From Cohnella sp. OV330 (GTDB lineage: Bacteria > Bacillota > Bacilli > Paenibacillales > Paenibacillaceae): a stretch of DNA of 64,000 bases. The notes under the pieces are model-generated. The model had not been told where the DNA came from and ran no database searches. It was given only the letters and a program-made list of their open reading frames with translations. This document shows, piece by piece, positions 38,292 to 46,715 of the stretch (position 1 is its first letter; each line of letters opens with the position of its first letter). The position numbers were made by a program, and so were the translations under genes. The stretch covers positions 124,001 to 188,000 of the forward strand of contig NZ_FOKE01000008.1 in assembly GCF_900112065.1 (NCBI RefSeq), read 5' to 3'.

Positions 38292-39746
38292 ATGGAGATA
38301 GGCGCGGCTTTTTTTACTAGCATCACCATCCTGATCACGTTTACGTTTTTATTTAACCTCATTTACAAATACGCGTTTCAGCATACATCGGACTACGTGA
38401 AGCAGGTCGCGATGATCGTCGGCTTTATCGCGCTAGGATGGCTTGCGATGAAGTTCGGCGTCCGGTACAACGGATCGGCCATCTTCGATCTTCGCAACGT
38501 GCCGATCATCTTCGCCACGCTCGTCTTCCGCGATCCGCGGACGATTCTGGCCATCGGCTTCGGCATTGCGCTGGCGCGATTCGGCATCAACGGGATGTCG
38601 GCGTCCGCGTTTACCGCTTTTTGCAACATCTCGACGCTCGGCATCGCCGGTTCGATACTTGTCGGCTTGTACAGGCGAAGACCGAAGTGGGGATACCCGG
38701 TCAAGGCGACTATCTCACTGTTGACGATCAACGCCCTTCAGGTCGGTGGCATCCTTGCCTACGGAGCGGTCGACCGCGTCAATTACGCCACCCACATTTT
38801 GCCTTATTCGCTGCCGGCCACGCTTTTGCTCGGCACGTTTTTTCTGTTTATCATTCGGGACTTTTTCCTCGACCAGCAGCGGGCGGTAAGGCTCAAGGAG
38901 ACGAACGAAGCGCTCGAGAAGCGGACGCGGGAACTGCTCGATTCCCAGAAGATGCTGGAGGAAAAGGCGGAGCTTATCCTTCAGGCTTCCAAATATAAGT
39001 CGGAGTTCATGGCGAACATGTCGCATGAACTGAAGACGCCGCTTAACAGCATCATTTTGCTGTCGCAGATGATCGGCGAGTCCGAGGACGGGTTCCGTCC
39101 CGAGGACAACCGCCGGTACGCGAACATCATTCAGGCATCGGGCGAGCAGCTGCTGCACATGATCAACGATATTTTGGACCTGTCCAAAGTCGAAGCCGGC
39201 AAGATGGATATCGTTTGGGATATCCTGTCGCTTAGCGATACGGTCGAGCTGCTTCACCGCCAGATGAAGCCCCTGGCCGAAGTGAAAAATCTCGAGTTTC
39301 GCCTGAGCGTAGAGGAAGATGTCCCCCATACGTTGTTGTCCGATGGACTGCGATTGGGCCAGATCCTGCGGAACCTGCTCGTTAATGCCATTAAATTCAC
39401 GGACGGCGGCTATGTCGCGCTGCTTGTCTCGACCGAGCGTCCGGCGAACGGAGCGGGCGACAGCCAAGTCGTCTTCACGGTGAAGGATACGGGCGTCGGC
39501 ATTGAAAAGAGCAAGCAGGAGCTGATATTCGAAGCGTTCAGGCAGGAGGACGGTTCCATCAACCGCCGCTTCGGCGGGACCGGGCTCGGGCTGTCGATCA
39601 GCCTGCAGCTCGCGACGCTGCTCGGCGGGACGCTCTCGCTGAAAAGCGAAAAGGGAGAAGGCAGCGAATTTTCGCTGCGCCTGCCGATCGTGCAGGCGCT
39701 CGAGGCATCCGTATCGGCCAAACAGACGGCTGCGGCATTCGAATAG
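38292..39746 (+). CDS. Membrane sensor histidine kinase with 5TMR-LYT-like domain
   Basis: 484 residues. Six or seven membrane helices fill ~1-205. The segment DLRNVPIIFATLVFRDPRTILAIGFGIALARFGINGMSASAF resembles the 5TM-5TMR_LYT receptor domain of LytS-type sensors. A coiled coil (~210-238) leads to HisKA with H245 (MSHELKTPLNSIILLSQMI) and an HATPase (LLVNAIKFTDGG, DTGVGIEKS, GTGLGLS). The kinase core is closest in look to that of the poly-HAMP kinase. ATG 38292 follows GGAGGTG. No partner regulator is adjacent. Expression may be by read-through from the NHEJ operon or its own promoter, with the hairpin in the leader. Confidence 0.87.
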   Translation: MEIGAAFFTSITILITFTFLFNLIYKYAFQHTSDYVKQVAMIVGFIALGWLAMKFGVRYNGSAIFDLRNVPIIFATLVFRDPRTILAIGFGIALARFGINGMSASAFTAFCNISTLGIAGSILVGLYRRRPKWGYPVKATISLLTINALQVGGILAYGAVDRVNYATHILPYSLPATLLLGTFFLFIIRDFFLDQQRAVRLKETNEALEKRTRELLDSQKMLEEKAELILQASKYKSEFMANMSHELKTPLNSIILLSQMIGESEDGFRPEDNRRYANIIQASGEQLLHMINDILDLSKVEAGKMDIVWDILSLSDTVELLHRQMKPLAEVKNLEFRLSVEEDVPHTLLSDGLRLGQILRNLLVNAIKFTDGGYVALLVSTERPANGAGDSQVVFTVKDTGVGIEKSKQELIFEAFRQEDGSINRRFGGTGLGLSISLQLATLLGGTLSLKSEKGEGSEFSLRLPIVQALEASVSAKQTAAAFE

Positions 39747-39779
39747 GGGGACTTGGCTAAGCCCCCTGCGCGCCTTTTT
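39745..39779 (+). terminator. Probable terminator after the LytS-type kinase
   Basis: Stem AGGGGG (39745-39750)/CCCCCT (39762-39767), extended by CTT/AAG after one bulge, GGCT loop, and a T run at 39775-39779. Confidence 0.55.
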
Positions 39780-39795
39780 ACATACCTTCGGCGGT

Positions 39796-39824
39796 TTGAT
39801 ACGCCGAGATAGGCGTGGTACAAT
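39796..39824 (+). promoter_or_regulatory. Promoter of the aldo/keto reductase gene
   Basis: TTGATA (39796-39801), 17-bp spacer, TACAAT (39819-39824) with an extended -10 TG at 39816-39817. Good sigma-A promoter 44 bp before the start codon. Confidence 0.75.
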
Positions 39825-39867
39825 TATAAACGCGTGTTCACGATAAATATTGAAAGAGGTGCTCGAA

Positions 39868-40815
39868 TTGAAGTACAGAAAATTAGGGCAAACCGGCCTT
39901 AAAGTTAGCGAGATCAGCTTCGGCAGTTGGATGACCTACGGCCACACGGTCGGCCAAGACACCGGCGCGAAGCTGGTTGACCGCGCGTTCGAGCTAGGCA
40001 TCAACTTCATCGATACGGCCAACGTGTACGAGCAGGGAGAGGCGGAGCGCATGCTCGGCGAAGTGCTGCCCCGTTATCCGCGGGAATCTTACGTGCTGGC
40101 GACGAAGGCTTTTTGGCCGATGGGTCAAGGACCGAACGACCGCGGCTTGTCCCGCAAGCATGTGTACGAGCAGCTGAACGCCAGCCTCAAGCGGCTGAAG
40201 CAGGATTACGTAGACATTTTCTACTGCCATCGCTACGATCCGGACACGCGTCTCGAGGAGACGCTGCGGACGATCGAAGATTTCGTGCGGCAGGGCAAGG
40301 TGCTGTACGTCGGCGTGAGCGAATGGACTGGCGCGCAGATTCAAGAGGCGCTTCAGGTCGCGGATAAATACCTGTTGGACCGGATCGTCGTCAACCAGCC
40401 GCAATATAACATGTTCTATCGGAACATCGAGAGCGACGTGCTGCCGGTCAGCGAGAAAAACGGGCTGTCTCAGGTCGTATTTTCTCCGCTCGCGCAAGGC
40501 GTATTGACGGGTAAGTATCGGCTTGGACAAAATTTGCCGTCGGACAGCCGAGCGGCGGATCCGAAGACGAACATGTGGATCAAAGGCTTCCTGACCGAAG
40601 CGCATCTGCAAAAAGTCGAACGGCTGGACGCCGTCGCCAAGGAATTGGACCTGTCGCTGTCGACGCTTGCGATCGCCTGGATATTGCGGCACGAGAGCGT
40701 GGCCAGCGCGCTCGTCGGCGCCACGAAGACGTCCCAGCTCGAAGAAAACGCGAAGGCGTCCGGCGTCTCGCTGTCGCAGGAGACGATCGAACGCATCGAG
40801 GCAATCTTGGCCTGA
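39868..40815 (+). CDS. Aldo/keto reductase (Kv-beta/YhdN-like subgroup)
   Basis: 315 residues, NADPH-dependent oxidoreductase with TIM-barrel fold. Catalytic residues fit the family: D in FIDTANVYEQGEAE, Y in the same segment, K in YVLATKAFW and H in FYCHRYDPDT. The C-terminal NADP site includes LVGATKTSQLEENAKA. The subgroup resembles voltage-gated K+ channel beta subunits and general aldehyde reductases. Start TTG 39868 is preceded by AAGAGGTG with 6-nt spacing. Monocistronic with a strong promoter. Physiological substrate unknown. Confidence 0.9.
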   Translation: MKYRKLGQTGLKVSEISFGSWMTYGHTVGQDTGAKLVDRAFELGINFIDTANVYEQGEAERMLGEVLPRYPRESYVLATKAFWPMGQGPNDRGLSRKHVYEQLNASLKRLKQDYVDIFYCHRYDPDTRLEETLRTIEDFVRQGKVLYVGVSEWTGAQIQEALQVADKYLLDRIVVNQPQYNMFYRNIESDVLPVSEKNGLSQVVFSPLAQGVLTGKYRLGQNLPSDSRAADPKTNMWIKGFLTEAHLQKVERLDAVAKELDLSLSTLAIAWILRHESVASALVGATKTSQLEENAKASGVSLSQETIERIEAILA

Positions 40816-40920
40816 TGCGTTCTGCCAGCCGGCTGTCACGCCGAGCGATACAGCCGGACTGATTCATCCCGCTCGCGATCGTCCAAGTTATTAGTAGACG
40901 ATCCGACAGGAGGAATGGCT

Positions 40921-41115
40921 ATGCCTTGGGACAAAGACGACTATCCGGATTCGCTTAAAAACTTCATGGCGCCTGTTCGCAACAAGGCGATCGACATCGC
41001 CAACGAGCTGCTGAAGGACGGTTACTCCGAGCGCCGGGCGATCTCGATCGCCACCGCCAAGGCCAAGGAGTGGGGCGAGGATCACGACAAGCAGATTCGC
41101 AAAAAAGGGCATTGA
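40921..41115 (+). CDS. Small YdaT-like protein
   Basis: 64 residues: begins MPWDKDDYPDSLKNF and contains VRNKAIDIANELLKDGYSERRAISIATAKAKEW. I recall this block from the N-terminal part of B. subtilis YdaT, a general-stress protein of unknown function; that recall is not verified. It is basic, soluble and helical. The start is ATG 40921, because GGAGG (40909-40913) lies 7 nt upstream; the ATG at 40915 is too close to the SD. The stop codon lies inside the stem of the following terminator. Confidence 0.7.
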   Translation: MPWDKDDYPDSLKNFMAPVRNKAIDIANELLKDGYSERRAISIATAKAKEWGEDHDKQIRKKGH

Positions 41116-41165
41116 CAAACAAGGGAGCGAACGTCCGCGAAGGACGGTTCGCTCCCTTGTTTGTC
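41112..41165. terminator. Strong bidirectional terminator, 20-bp perfect stem
   Basis: Arms 41112-41131 and 41146-41165 are exactly complementary; an inner GTCC/GGAC extends the stem. Inside the stem, A and T tracts near the base serve both strands. It contains the stop codon of the YdaT-like gene and faces the end of the Sm-like gene. Confidence 0.8.
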
Positions 41166-41196
41166 ATCGGTCCGTTCAACCCGGCGCGGCGCCGTC

Positions 41197-41625
41197 TCAC
41201 ATCTTCAATCCGCCCATGAGCGGCATGATCGTCTTGATCATGTCCATGCCCATCTTCATAAGCGGCAGCGCCTTCTGCATGAAGCCCATCAGGTCGTCGA
41301 GTCCGCCGAGTCCGCCCAATCCGCTGCCGAGGCTGACGCCGCCGGCGCTGCCGGCGCCGGTTCCGGGTGCTGCGGCCTCCGCTGCCGGGACAGCGGGTGC
41401 CGCCGCTGCGCCCAAGGCGCTGATTTTCGCTTTTTGCCAAGACCGCTTCGCCGCCTGCGGATTCCACTTTTCCGATCCGCGTACGCCGGAGAGCGTGAGC
41501 TCGCCGCCTTTGATATCTCCGATCAGCCCGACGTAGTACGTCCCGTCCTTCATCAAAATGCACACGGGCTGGCCTTGGTAAGCCTGCAAGCTTTTGCGCG
41601 TCCGCGCGTTCGGCCGAACCGCCAT
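41197..41625 (-). CDS. Protein with Sm-like N-terminal barrel and Gly/Ala/Met-rich tail
   Basis: 142 residues. Residues ~12-50 (LQAYQGQPVCILMKDGTYYVGLIGDIKGGELTLSGVRG) have the strand pattern of an Sm/SH3-like barrel. A basic stretch (KWNPQAAKRSWQKAKI) follows, then an Ala/Pro/Gly linker and a Met/Gly/Leu-rich C-terminus (GGLDDLMGFMQKALPLMKMGMDMIKTIMPLMGG) that could be amphipathic or membrane-active. ATG 41625 has an exceptionally strong SD (AAAGGAGGTGAT), implying high expression. Divergent from the MsrAB gene. No family name recalled; RNA binding is only a possibility. Confidence 0.65.
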   Translation of the reverse strand: MAVRPNARTRKSLQAYQGQPVCILMKDGTYYVGLIGDIKGGELTLSGVRGSEKWNPQAAKRSWQKAKISALGAAAAPAVPAAEAAAPGTGAGSAGGVSLGSGLGGLGGLDDLMGFMQKALPLMKMGMDMIKTIMPLMGGLKM

Positions 41626-41833
41626 AGCCGATCACCTCCTTTATTCGACGGCTCGAATCGTATAGGATAACTTTATACGGCATTCGATCCGTCTCCGGTT
41701 GAACGCATCGCCAGACGCTAGACGGCGACGGCGTTTTAACTTTGCTTCCTTCATGTTATGCGCGACGTACGGGATAGCTTGTGCATCTAACCATACCTGC
41801 CGGCGGTAAAGGCAGAAAGAAAGGGGATTGCCG

Positions 41834-42799
41834 ATGACAGAGGAAGAAGCAGGCCTTCCGGCGCTCGCGACCTTCGCAGGCGGATGTTTCTGGTGCATGG
41901 TCAAGCCTTTCGACGAGCTGCCGGGCATCATCAGCGTCACTTCCGGGTATACGGGCGGCCACACCGACCGTCCGACCTACGAATCGGTCGGCAGCGAGAC
42001 GACGGGCCATGCGGAAGCGGTGCAGATCGCCTTTTTTCCGAACCTGTTCCCGTACGAGCGGCTGCTCGACATTTTTTGGCAGCAGATCGACCCGACGGAC
42101 CGCGGCGGTCAGTTTGGCGATCGCGGCAGCTCGTACCGGACGGCGATCTTCTATCACGACGAAGGGCAGCGCGAGCTCGCCTTGGCGTCGAAGCGGGCGC
42201 TTGAATCGAGCGGACGGTTCAAGTCGCGGATCGTGACGGAGATCGTGCCCGCCGGTCCTTTTTATCCGGCCGAGGAAGAGCATCAGCATTATTACAAGAC
42301 GCACGTGCGGCACTACAAGCTGTATGTCGAAGGGTCCGGCCGCGAGGACTATCTCCGCCGCGCCTGGCGGACCAATCAGGACGAGGCGAGCCTTCGGCGC
42401 AAGCTGACGCCTCTGCAATACGAAGTAACCCAGCACGGCGCGACCGAGCCGGCATTCGACAACGCGTACTGGAACTTCTATGAACCCGGCATATACGTGG
42501 ACATCGTCACCGGCGACCCGTTGTTCGGTTCCGAGGACAAGTTCGACTCGGGGACGGGCTGGCCCAGCTTTACGAAGCCGCTGCACGAAGGCTTGGTGCG
42601 AAGGGAGGCCGATTATAGGGGAGGCGCGGTACGTACGGCGATCGCGAGCCGGCTCGGCCGTACGAGACTCGGTTATTTGCTTTACGACGGACCGGGGCCC
42701 GACAAACTCCATTATCTCGTCAATTCGGCGTCGCTCCGCTTCGTGCCGGCGAGCGGGCAAGCGAACGCGGCAGCGCTGAAAGGCGATCGTTTCAAATAA
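41834..42799 (+). CDS. msrA: MsrA-MsrB fusion with intact MsrA and inactive-looking MsrB half
   Basis: 321 residues. The N-terminal MsrA domain (~10-165) has catalytic C18 in GGCFWC and the conserved GYTGG and GHAEAV blocks; it reduces methionine-S-sulfoxide. The C-terminal MsrB domain (~195-310) keeps the scaffold (LTPLQYEVTQHGATEPAFDNAYW, DSGTGWPSF). However, the catalytic Cys of the RYCINSA motif is Leu (L295, HYLVNSA) and the active-site His is Tyr (Y281, LGYLLYDG). The four zinc cysteines are also absent, as in many MsrBs. ATG 41834 follows AAGGGG. Monocistronic. Confidence 0.9.
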   Translation: MTEEEAGLPALATFAGGCFWCMVKPFDELPGIISVTSGYTGGHTDRPTYESVGSETTGHAEAVQIAFFPNLFPYERLLDIFWQQIDPTDRGGQFGDRGSSYRTAIFYHDEGQRELALASKRALESSGRFKSRIVTEIVPAGPFYPAEEEHQHYYKTHVRHYKLYVEGSGREDYLRRAWRTNQDEASLRRKLTPLQYEVTQHGATEPAFDNAYWNFYEPGIYVDIVTGDPLFGSEDKFDSGTGWPSFTKPLHEGLVRREADYRGGAVRTAIASRLGRTRLGYLLYDGPGPDKLHYLVNSASLRFVPASGQANAAALKGDRFK

Positions 42800-42823
42800 A
42801 ACGAACAAATGTTCGATAAAAGG

Positions 42824-42852
42824 TTGTAAATCCCGACGCGTCCCTTTAAAAT
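42824..42852 (+). promoter_or_regulatory. Promoter of the AraC-family gene
   Basis: TTGTAA (42824-42829), 17-bp spacer, TAAAAT (42847-42852); start codon at 42894. Confidence 0.5.
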
Positions 42853-42893
42853 GGAAAAGTATACGATTCCAATAGATGGAAAGGGCCGAAGAC

Positions 42894-43679
42894 ATGAACG
42901 TCCGATATGCAGAGATCGACGAGGCGATCGCCTACATTCATCAGAATTTGGACGAGCCTCTGCCGTTGTCGCGCCTCGCCCGTCACGTCGCTTTCAGCTC
43001 TTATCACTTCGCGAGGATTTTCAAGGAACGGATCGGCCTTCCGCCGCTGTATTACGTATCGTCGCTGCGCCTGGAGCGCGCCAAGGACCTGCTGCTCAAC
43101 TCGAATCTGTCCGTCCGGCAGATCGGGCTCGAGATCGGACAGCAGAGCCTCGGCACGTTTACGACCCGCTTCACCGAGCGGGTAGGAATGACGCCGGGGG
43201 AGTTCCGCCAGTCCGAACCGGAGGCCGCCAGATACATGCGCGCGCTTCGCGAGCTGTCCGACTGGCAGGATCACGCCGCTGCCTCCGAGCCGGGAGGCAT
43301 GCAGGTGAGCGGCACCGTCGTCGCCGACGAGCCGTTCGACGGCGTCGTGCTGATCGGCTTGTTCGCCAAGCCCATTCCCGAGGGGATGCCGATCTACGGC
43401 ACGTTGCTGCCCGGGCTCGGCAGGTTCTCCTTCAGGGGCGTGCGGCCCGGCGTCTATTACCTCATGGCGACTTCGGTCGCCTGGGAGATGCAGGTCAAGG
43501 ACTTTCTGCTGCCGCAGCGGACGCTGCGCACAAGGTCCAGGGCGCCGCTGTTCGTCGGACCGCTCGGGGAGCCATATCCGCAGCAGGTCAAGCTGTTTCC
43601 GCCGCGGCCCGACGATCCGCCGATCCTCATCTCGCTGCCGGTGCTCATGAATCAATTTTTAAGCAGAATGGGCAAATAA
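42894..43679 (+). CDS. AraC-family transcriptional regulator with N-terminal HTH
   Basis: 261 residues. The two helix-turn-helix motifs are at the N-terminus (~1-105): LPLSRLARHVAFSSYHFARIFKERIGLPPLYYVSSLRLERAKDLL, then SVRQIGLEIGQQSLGTFTTRFTERVGMTPGEFR. The C-terminal ~150 residues form a beta-rich domain (FDGVVLIGLFAKPIPEGMPIYGT, FRGVRPGVYYLMATSVAW) that probably binds an effector. This order is the reverse of AraC itself but common in this subgroup. ATG 42894 is taken with the GGAAAGG upstream; an in-frame ATG at 42876 is possible. Monocistronic; its target is not evident. Confidence 0.87.
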   Translation: MNVRYAEIDEAIAYIHQNLDEPLPLSRLARHVAFSSYHFARIFKERIGLPPLYYVSSLRLERAKDLLLNSNLSVRQIGLEIGQQSLGTFTTRFTERVGMTPGEFRQSEPEAARYMRALRELSDWQDHAAASEPGGMQVSGTVVADEPFDGVVLIGLFAKPIPEGMPIYGTLLPGLGRFSFRGVRPGVYYLMATSVAWEMQVKDFLLPQRTLRTRSRAPLFVGPLGEPYPQQVKLFPPRPDDPPILISLPVLMNQFLSRMGK

Positions 43680-43698
43680 TCGTTCAAGCTGGAGAGCG

Positions 43699-43728
43699 AA
43701 GCTTCGCGTACGCGCGAAGCTTTTTTTT
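43699..43728 (+). terminator. Rho-independent terminator after the AraC-family gene
   Basis: 10-bp stem 43699-43708/43713-43722, TACG loop, eight T at 43721-43728. Confidence 0.9.
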
Positions 43729-43859
43729 CGTCGATTTAGGCGATTGCGACGGGGCGACTCATCCATGCGCGTATGGACGATCCGCAATAAGATATACGAC
43801 GGGCGCCTCGACTGCTTCTCGGACCGTCCGGCCAATCGCCCTTCGAAAGGAGAATCGGC

Positions 43860-44585
43860 TTGCCTCCCATCGTGACCGTCGTCATTCCCTTTTACAACGA
43901 CCCTTATATAAACGAAGCGATCGACAGCGTGTTGGCGCAAACGTACCGGCCGATCGAGATCGTCGTGGTCGACGACGGCTCCTCGCGGCACGCGGATCGC
44001 ATCTTGCCGGCTTATGCCGGAAGCGTACGCTATATCGGCAAAGCGAATGGTGGAACGGCAAGCGCCTTGAACGCCGGCATTCGCGCGTCCACCGGCGAAT
44101 ATATCGCTTGGCTCAGCTCGGACGACCGGTTCAGACCCGACAAAATCGAGCGTCAGCTCAACTATATGCGCGAGCGGCACGCCAGGATCTGCTGCACGGA
44201 CTTTGCCGTCATCGACGGGAGCGGTACGGTCGTCGACAGCCGCTACGGTACGCCATACCCGGACGGGCTCGCGCTCATGCGCCTTCTTGCCACTACGAAT
44301 GCGATCAACGGCTGTACGGTCATGATGCGCAAAGACATCTTCGCGATCGTAGGCGAATTCAACGAATCGCTGAGGTTTACGCAAGATTACGATTTTTGGG
44401 CGAGGACCGTACTGAGCGGCATTCGCATCGACTATCTGGCCGTCCCTTTGACGGAATACCGGATGCACGGCGGGATGGGAACGGTTCAAAATAAGCCCGG
44501 GCTTATGGCCGAGTATGACGGTTTGCGCGCTTTTTACGGTCTCAGGATCGCGAGCTTGTTCGCGGAGGGAGGGACTTTCGGATGA
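43860..44585 (+). CDS. Glycosyltransferase family 2
   Basis: 241 residues, GT-A fold. The start VTVVIPFYNDPYINEAIDSVLAQTYRPIEIVVVDDGS is diagnostic, and the DXD-type motif is in WLSSDDRFRPDKIERQ. QDYDFWARTV carries the likely catalytic base (ED/QDYD motif). It transfers a sugar from a nucleotide-sugar; acceptor unknown. TTG 43860 is preceded by AAAGGAG with 7-nt spacing. First gene of a glycan locus; its stop overlaps the next start (ATGA). Confidence 0.9.
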   Translation: MPPIVTVVIPFYNDPYINEAIDSVLAQTYRPIEIVVVDDGSSRHADRILPAYAGSVRYIGKANGGTASALNAGIRASTGEYIAWLSSDDRFRPDKIERQLNYMRERHARICCTDFAVIDGSGTVVDSRYGTPYPDGLALMRLLATTNAINGCTVMMRKDIFAIVGEFNESLRFTQDYDFWARTVLSGIRIDYLAVPLTEYRMHGGMGTVQNKPGLMAEYDGLRAFYGLRIASLFAEGGTFG

Positions 44586-45826
44586 AAATCCTGCTGGCCA
44601 CCTACTGGCTGCTTCCGCATGTCGGCGGGGTGCATGCGTTCATGGAGCAGATTCGCAAAGCGATGTCGCTGCGCGGCCATCAAGTGGACCTGTTCGGACA
44701 TAGTCCGGACTATAAAAGTTACCATATGTACAGCGACGGACGGACGTTCGAGAAGGCGCACGTCATGCCGATGATCGAATCGAAGCTGAGCGCCGCGACA
44801 TCCGCGCCTTACTTGAACGATCCGGTCATTCGCCAATACGAGCTCGACCGCTACTGTCTCGAGCTCGCCGTCGCTTTCTTCGGCTTGAACGAATACGACG
44901 TCATCCATACGCAGGACGTTTTTTCCGCACGGTCTCTGGCGCGCGTCAAACCGAGGCATACGCCGCTCGTCGCGCATATTCACGGCTCGGTCGCCCATGA
45001 GCTGCGCGCGCATTTCCGCGATCACCCCGAGCTCGGCATCGGCGAGCAGTCGCCGGCTTGGCGGTATTGCCATGCGATGGAATATTACGGCGCCTCTTCC
45101 GCAGACATCGCCGTCACGGCGAATCAATGGATGAAAACGATTTTGACCGGAGACTTCGGCGTCGATCCCTCGCGCATCGAAGTATTTCCGTACGGCCTGG
45201 ACACGGAGACTTTCCGCGCCAGAAGCATGCTCGCTACGCCGATAAACAAGCCGCCGGGCAAGAAGGTCATCGCTTGCTCCGCGCGTCTGACGTTCGTTAA
45301 GGGGATCGACCTTTTAATCACGGCGCTCGCCCAGCTCAAAAACGTACGGCAGGACTGGGTCTGCTGGCTGATCGGCGACGGCGAACTGAGGGGCGACCTG
45401 GAGCGACAGGCCAGAGCGCTCGGTCTTCAGGACGATATCGTATTTTGGGGCTTCAGACAGGACGCGCCGGCGTTGCTCGCCATGACCGACATTTTCGTCC
45501 ATGCCTGCATTTTGGACAATCAGCCGATCTCCGTCATCGAGGCGCAGCTCGCGGGAACGGCCGTCGTCGTATCCGACGCGGGGGGGCTGCCGGAAATGGT
45601 CGAGCACGGCCATACGGGGCTCGTATTTCCGAGCCGCGACACCGGCATGCTCTGCGCCTATCTATACGACCTGTTGGAGCATGGCGCCTATCGCGCGCGG
45701 CTCGCGTACGCTTCGAAGAAATGGGCGGAAGCCCACTGGTCGATGGACGCGATGATCGAACGGCTTGCGGACGTATATGAAAGGGCGGGACGAATCGCTC
45801 AAAGCGGAGGGAGGGGAGTGCCGTGA
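44582..45826 (+). CDS. Glycosyltransferase family 4
   Basis: 414 residues, GT-B fold. N-terminal MKILLATYWLLPHVGGVHAFMEQIRKAMSLRGHQVDLFGH forms the acceptor-side Rossmann domain. The C-terminal donor domain has ACSARLTFVKGIDLLITAL, VCWLIGDGELRGDLE and the ExxxGxxxxE motif region (SVIEAQLAGTAVVVSDAGGLPEMVEHGHTG). Retaining enzyme acting on cell-surface polysaccharide or glycoprotein (family knowledge). ATG 44582 overlaps the GT2 stop, so the two are co-translated; the next small gene overlaps its own stop. Confidence 0.92.
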   Translation: MKILLATYWLLPHVGGVHAFMEQIRKAMSLRGHQVDLFGHSPDYKSYHMYSDGRTFEKAHVMPMIESKLSAATSAPYLNDPVIRQYELDRYCLELAVAFFGLNEYDVIHTQDVFSARSLARVKPRHTPLVAHIHGSVAHELRAHFRDHPELGIGEQSPAWRYCHAMEYYGASSADIAVTANQWMKTILTGDFGVDPSRIEVFPYGLDTETFRARSMLATPINKPPGKKVIACSARLTFVKGIDLLITALAQLKNVRQDWVCWLIGDGELRGDLERQARALGLQDDIVFWGFRQDAPALLAMTDIFVHACILDNQPISVIEAQLAGTAVVVSDAGGLPEMVEHGHTGLVFPSRDTGMLCAYLYDLLEHGAYRARLAYASKKWAEAHWSMDAMIERLADVYERAGRIAQSGGRGVP

Positions 45827-46008
45827 AGCCCGACGAGATCGTCGTGCCCGGCGTGATGTACGCGGGATTGTTCGACCCCGCGGCGGCGCCCGGACCGGAT
45901 ATCGCCGTCAACTACGCGGTGTGGAACCGGATTTACCATGCCGTGCCGGACGGCTACAGGCTGCCCGACTTGCCTGTCGCGACGCTGCGGCTGCCGGGCA
46001 TCGGTTAA
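45823..46008 (+). CDS. 61-residue protein coupled to the GT4 gene
   Basis: GTG 45823 overlaps the GT4 stop (GTGA) and has a strong SD (GGAGGGAGGGGAG). It is rich in Pro, Val, Tyr and Asp (EIVVPGVMYAGLFDPAAAPGPDIAVNYAVWNRIYHAVPDGY), with a single Thr and no Ser or Cys, so a role as glycosylation acceptor is unlikely. No signal peptide. Followed by a terminator. Family not recognised; the tight coupling suggests a partner of the glycosyltransferase (inference). Confidence 0.6.
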   Translation: MKPDEIVVPGVMYAGLFDPAAAPGPDIAVNYAVWNRIYHAVPDGYRLPDLPVATLRLPGIG

Positions 46009-46013
46009 TAAAC

Positions 46014-46059
46014 GCAAAAAAGCTGCGATTAGGCCATAGACGGCCATCGCAGCTTTTGC
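46014..46059. terminator. Bidirectional terminator between convergent genes
   Basis: Stem AAAAGCTGCGAT/ATCGCAGCTTTT (46018-46029/46046-46057) with an inner GGCC/GGCC pairing, A and T tracts at both ends. Confidence 0.75.
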
Positions 46060-46076
46060 GCGTTACGAAGCGCGGA

Positions 46077-46715
46077 TTAAAGCGATTCCTTAAACGCGAT
46101 GCCGGACAGCATCCTGTCCCAATAGGGGTTGTTGCCTCCCCAGATGACGTCCGGGTGTCCGGGCAATTCGACCGTACAGACGCGTTCCAAAGGCCAATCG
46201 GTCTCCGTGAGCGTGTCCACGTCGGTATGATTCACGAGCAGAACGCGGTATTCGTGCCGGACGAGGCCCGACAGCACGCTTTGCAGGCCGATCGCTTCCT
46301 CCATCGATCCGCCGCATCGAACGAACAACAGCCGCCTAGCAGACGCTGCTTTTTCAAGCAGGCGAGCCGCTCTGCGTTCGTATTTGATTTTGACGGCAGG
46401 GTGATCCTCAAGCAGCTCCGGGGAATTGCGATGGACGAAAAAGTCGTGGTTGGAGAAGGCGTTGTATACGTTTTCCTTCACCAAGAACAGCTTGTCGCTC
46501 GCATGCTGCACGTACGTCAGATGATCGCGGTCCATGAAGCCTTCGAACCGGTTCGCCACCAGGCGGTTCACGTCGGCCAGCTGCGGCGTGCTCATCCAAT
46601 CCAGCGGTCCAGCGAAGGGCCGGAGTCCGCACCGCTCGAGCTGGATGGACGACAGGCATAGTTCGCCCAGACTGAAGATACCGTCGTAGTCCCCTTTAAT
46701 ATCAGCTAATCGCAT
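46077..46715 (-). CDS. DUF1796 protein (putative papain-like cysteine peptidase), copy A
   Basis: 212 residues from ATG 46715, with GGGAGG just upstream. Family blocks: DYDGIFSLGELCLSSIQLERCGLRPFAGPLDW with C20, SNHDFF with H90, and RLLFVRCGG with C134. C20 and H90 are the probable catalytic pair if the peptidase assignment holds; activity in this family is a prediction, not a proven fact. Collinear without gaps with a second 212-residue copy at 60097-60735, roughly 60% identical over residues 1-140 by eye. Divergent from a small beta-rich protein gene (46895). Cytosolic, no membrane segment. Confidence 0.8.
   Translation of the reverse strand: MRLADIKGDYDGIFSLGELCLSSIQLERCGLRPFAGPLDWMSTPQLADVNRLVANRFEGFMDRDHLTYVQHASDKLFLVKENVYNAFSNHDFFVHRNSPELLEDHPAVKIKYERRAARLLEKAASARRLLFVRCGGSMEEAIGLQSVLSGLVRHEYRVLLVNHTDVDTLTETDWPLERVCTVELPGHPDVIWGGNNPYWDRMLSGIAFKESL

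Noticed and set aside
40816..40914. Sigma-B-like promoter before the YdaT-like gene
   Set aside because: No GTTT-N13-15-GGGWAT arrangement is present in this gap, although the B. subtilis relative is stress controlled.
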